6,850 nt of DNA, from positions 1-6,850 of the forward strand of contig JAFOCZ010000070.1 in assembly GCA_017380955.1 (NCBI GenBank), read 5' to 3'. Below, in pieces: positions 4,773-6,850 of this stretch. Both the position numbers and the translations under genes were made by a program. The notes beneath the pieces are model-generated. The model searched no databases. It was not told the DNA's origin and was given only the letters and a program-made list of their open reading frames with translations. The stretch comes from Alistipes sp. (lineage in GTDB: Bacteria; Bacteroidota; Bacteroidia; Bacteroidales; Rikenellaceae). How positions within the stretch are numbered: the first letter of the stretch is position 1; every line of letters begins with the position of its first letter.

Positions 4773-6850
4773 TTAGTTCTTAAGCGCTGCGTGAGCGGCT
4801 GCCAAACGTGCGATAGGCACACGGAATGGAGAGCAACTTACGTAGTCCAAACCAGCGAAGTGGCAGAACTCTACAGATGATGGCTCACCACCGTGCTCAC
4901 CACAGATACCACACTTCAAGTCGAGACGTGTCGAGCGGCCCTTCAATACAGCCTCACGTACCAACTGACCTACGCCGTTGCGATCCAATACCTTGAATGG
5001 GTCATTCTTGAGAATGTTCTTCTCCAAGTATACAGGCAAGAACTTAGCGATATCGTCACGTGAGAAACCAAGAGTCATCTGAGTAAGGTCGTTAGTACCG
5101 AATGAGAAGAACTCTGCAACCTCAGCGATCTGGTTAGCGGTAACTGCAGCACGTGGAACCTCAATCATAGTACCTACCAAGTAGTCGATGCGGTCGTTAC
5201 GCTCTGCGAATACAGCCTCAGCAGTCTTGTCGATGATGTTCTTCTGGTAGCGCAACTCCTTGTGGTTACCTACGAGTGGCACCATAATCTCAACCTTAAC
5301 TGGAGTACCCTGAGCCTTAACGTTCATAGCAGCCTCGATGATAGCGCGAGCCTGCATCTCAGTGATCTCAGGATATGTGTTGCCAAGACGGCAACCACGG
5401 TGACCCAACATAGGGTTAACCTCGTGCAAAGCCTCAACCTTAGCAACAACCTTCTCGAATGAAATGCCCATAGCCTCAGCCATATCACGCTGATCCTTCT
5501 CAGTGTTAGGAGCGAACTCGTGGAGTGGTGGATCGAGGAGACGAACGATAACTGGGTAGCCGTTCATAACCTTGAAGAGACCCTCGAAGTCGCCACGCTG
5601 CATAGGAAGCAACTTAGACAAAGCAACACGACGGCCAGCCTCATCGTCAGAGAGAATCATCTCACGGATAGCCTTGATACGGTCACCCTCGAAGAACATA
5701 TGCTCTGTACGGCAAAGACCGATACCCTGTGCACCGAATGCGAATGCCTGCTCTGCATCACGTGGAGTATCAGCGTTAGCGCGAACGTTCATCTTAGAGT
5801 ACTTACCAGCCAACTCCATCAACTGACCGAAGTCACCGTCGAGGTTAGCAGCCTGTGTAGCAACCTGACCGAGGTAAACCTCACCTGTAGAGCCGTTCAA
5901 TGAAATCCAATCGCCCTCCTTAATCTCGAAGCCGTTAACCTTGATAGTGCGAGCCTTGTAGTCGATCTCCAACTCACCAGCACCTGATACGCAGCACTTA
6001 CCCATACCACGAGCAACAACGGCTGCGTGAGATGTCATACCACCACGTGCAGTGAGGATACCTGCTGCATCCAACATACCCTTCAAATCCTCAGGAGATG
6101 TCTCGATACGCACCAAGATAGCCTTCTGGCCAGTCTCGTTGAGCACCTTCTCCGCGTCGTCAGCGAAGAATACTACAGGACCTGTAGCAGCACCTGGAGA
6201 TGCTGGAAGACCCTTTACGATAACCTTAGCGCTCTTGATAGCCTTCTTGTCGAATACAGGGTGGAGCAACTCGTCGAGTTTCTCAGGCTCGCAGCGCAAT
6301 ACTGCAGTCTTCTCGTCGATAAGACCCTCGCGAAGCATATCCATAGCGATCTTAACCATCGCAGCACCAGTACGCTTACCGTTACGGCACTGCAACATCC
6401 ACAACTTACCATCCTGGATTGTGAACTCAATATCCTGCATATCTGTGAAGTACTGCTCGAGGTGCTTCTGGATGCCATCCAACTCAGCGTATACCTCTGG
6501 CATAACCTCCTCCAATGATGGATACTTAGCCTTACGCTCCTCCTCAGAGATGTTCTGAGCAGTAGCCCAACGCTTTGAGCCCTCGATAGTAATCTGCTGT
6601 GGTGTACGGATACCTGCTACAACGTCCTCACCCTGAGCGTTGATAAGATACTCACCGTTGAAGATGTTCTCACCAGTTGCAGCGTCACGAGAGAATGCTA
6701 CACCGGTTGCAGAGTTGTCACCCATATTACCGAATACCATTGCCTGAACAGAAACTGCAGTTCCCCACTCCTCAGGAATGTTGTTGAGCTTACGGTAGAG
6801 GATAGCACGCTCGTTCATCCATGAACCGAATACTGCGCAGATAGCACCCC
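4773..6850 (-). CDS. ppdK: Pyruvate phosphate dikinase, N-terminus outside the window
   Basis: PPDK interconverts ATP + phosphate + pyruvate and AMP + pyrophosphate + phosphoenolpyruvate in the cytoplasm, so it can serve glycolysis with pyrophosphate or gluconeogenesis. The frame is open to the right edge; the first residues seen are GAICAVFGSWMNERA, inside the ATP-grasp domain. About 692 residues are visible; the family has about 880-910, so roughly 200 are missing. The Met codon at 6818 is internal, not the start. Next come the end of the nucleotide-binding part (MLQCRNGKRTG), the swivelling phosphohistidine domain with GGMTSHAAVVARG (catalytic His codon at 6029-6027, with the Thr two residues before it, the regulatory site in plant and some bacterial enzymes), and the PEP/pyruvate barrel with GLCRTEHMFF, MIEVPRAAVTA and CGICGEHGGEPSS (catalytic Cys codon at 4904-4902). 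The Cys in QCRNGKR replaces the Thr of the clostridial enzyme. All key residues in view are intact and the gene appears functional. Confidence 0.97.
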   Translation of the reverse strand, partial: GAICAVFGSWMNERAILYRKLNNIPEEWGTAVSVQAMVFGNMGDNSATGVAFSRDAATGENIFNGEYLINAQGEDVVAGIRTPQQITIEGSKRWATAQNISEEERKAKYPSLEEVMPEVYAELDGIQKHLEQYFTDMQDIEFTIQDGKLWMLQCRNGKRTGAAMVKIAMDMLREGLIDEKTAVLRCEPEKLDELLHPVFDKKAIKSAKVIVKGLPASPGAATGPVVFFADDAEKVLNETGQKAILVRIETSPEDLKGMLDAAGILTARGGMTSHAAVVARGMGKCCVSGAGELEIDYKARTIKVNGFEIKEGDWISLNGSTGEVYLGQVATQAANLDGDFGQLMELAGKYSKMNVRANADTPRDAEQAFAFGAQGIGLCRTEHMFFEGDRIKAIREMILSDDEAGRRVALSKLLPMQRGDFEGLFKVMNGYPVIVRLLDPPLHEFAPNTEKDQRDMAEAMGISFEKVVAKVEALHEVNPMLGHRGCRLGNTYPEITEMQARAIIEAAMNVKAQGTPVKVEIMVPLVGNHKELRYQKNIIDKTAEAVFAERNDRIDYLVGTMIEVPRAAVTANQIAEVAEFFSFGTNDLTQMTLGFSRDDIAKFLPVYLEKNILKNDPFKVLDRNGVGQLVREAVLKGRSTRLDLKCGICGEHGGEPSSVEFCHFAGLDYVSCSPFRVPIARLAAAHAALKN

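Noticed and set aside
6215..6478. Minus-strand frame of 87 codons in another phase
   Set aside because: It lies inside ppdK, out of phase, Ser/Arg-rich, with no resemblance to a known protein.
5520..6558. Several plus-strand frames of 84-168 codons
   Set aside because: They lie opposite the intact ppdK gene, with no promoter or family signal; they reflect the codon use of ppdK.
6816..6818. ATG at 6818 as the start of ppdK
   Set aside because: The frame stays open to the window edge and the residues before it (AVFGSW) match the conserved PPDK sequence, so the gene continues outside.
1..6850. CRISPR array, insertion sequence, tRNA, rRNA or prophage genes
   Set aside because: No regularly spaced repeats, terminal inverted repeats with a transposase, tRNA-like folds or phage proteins were seen on either strand.

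Overview
The window comes from a Bacteroidales genome. The evidence is: promoters of the Bacteroidota type (TTTG, about 20 nt, TAnnTTTG), A/T-rich leaders that mostly lack a Shine-Dalgarno sequence, an HU-CCDC81-like membrane protein, a small HTH protein of the kind found in this phylum, and a sigma-54 activator / LptE / TPR / SecG cluster. I cannot fix the genus; an Alistipes-like (Rikenellaceae) organism is a guess from general sequence character. Every gene I can support lies on the minus strand, so transcription runs from right to left.

Layout from right to left (direction of transcription). (1) Positions 6850-4773 hold most of pyruvate phosphate dikinase (ppdK), cut by the window edge at its N-terminus and closed by a perfect 13-bp terminator hairpin. 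(2) An 81-residue HTH protein has its own promoter and terminator. (3) A five-gene run lies between the promoter at 4224-4255 and the terminator at 554-591: an HU-like DNA-binding protein with one membrane anchor, a sigma-54-type AAA+ activator without a receiver domain, the LPS-transport lipoprotein LptE, a TPR protein whose start overlaps the lptE stop, and SecG with an acidic tail. (4) A 53-residue rubredoxin gene follows, too short for a routine 60-residue cut-off. (5) About 270 nt without a recognised gene contain a minus-strand hairpin and then the promoter of the next gene. (6) The first 11 codons of rpsF (ribosomal protein S6) run off the left edge.

How they fit together: the central cluster is mainly about the cell envelope. 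LptE works in outer-membrane LPS assembly and SecG in the inner-membrane translocon; a DNA-binding membrane protein and an AAA+ activator precede them in the apparent operon. PPDK links PEP and pyruvate in central carbon metabolism, and rubredoxin is a small electron carrier used by anaerobes. Most of this is housekeeping content. I did not find a clear new defence, mobile or biosynthetic system. The parts least explained by known families are the structured non-coding stretch at about 129-302, the small HTH protein, and the HU-like membrane protein that lacks a recognisable SPOR domain.
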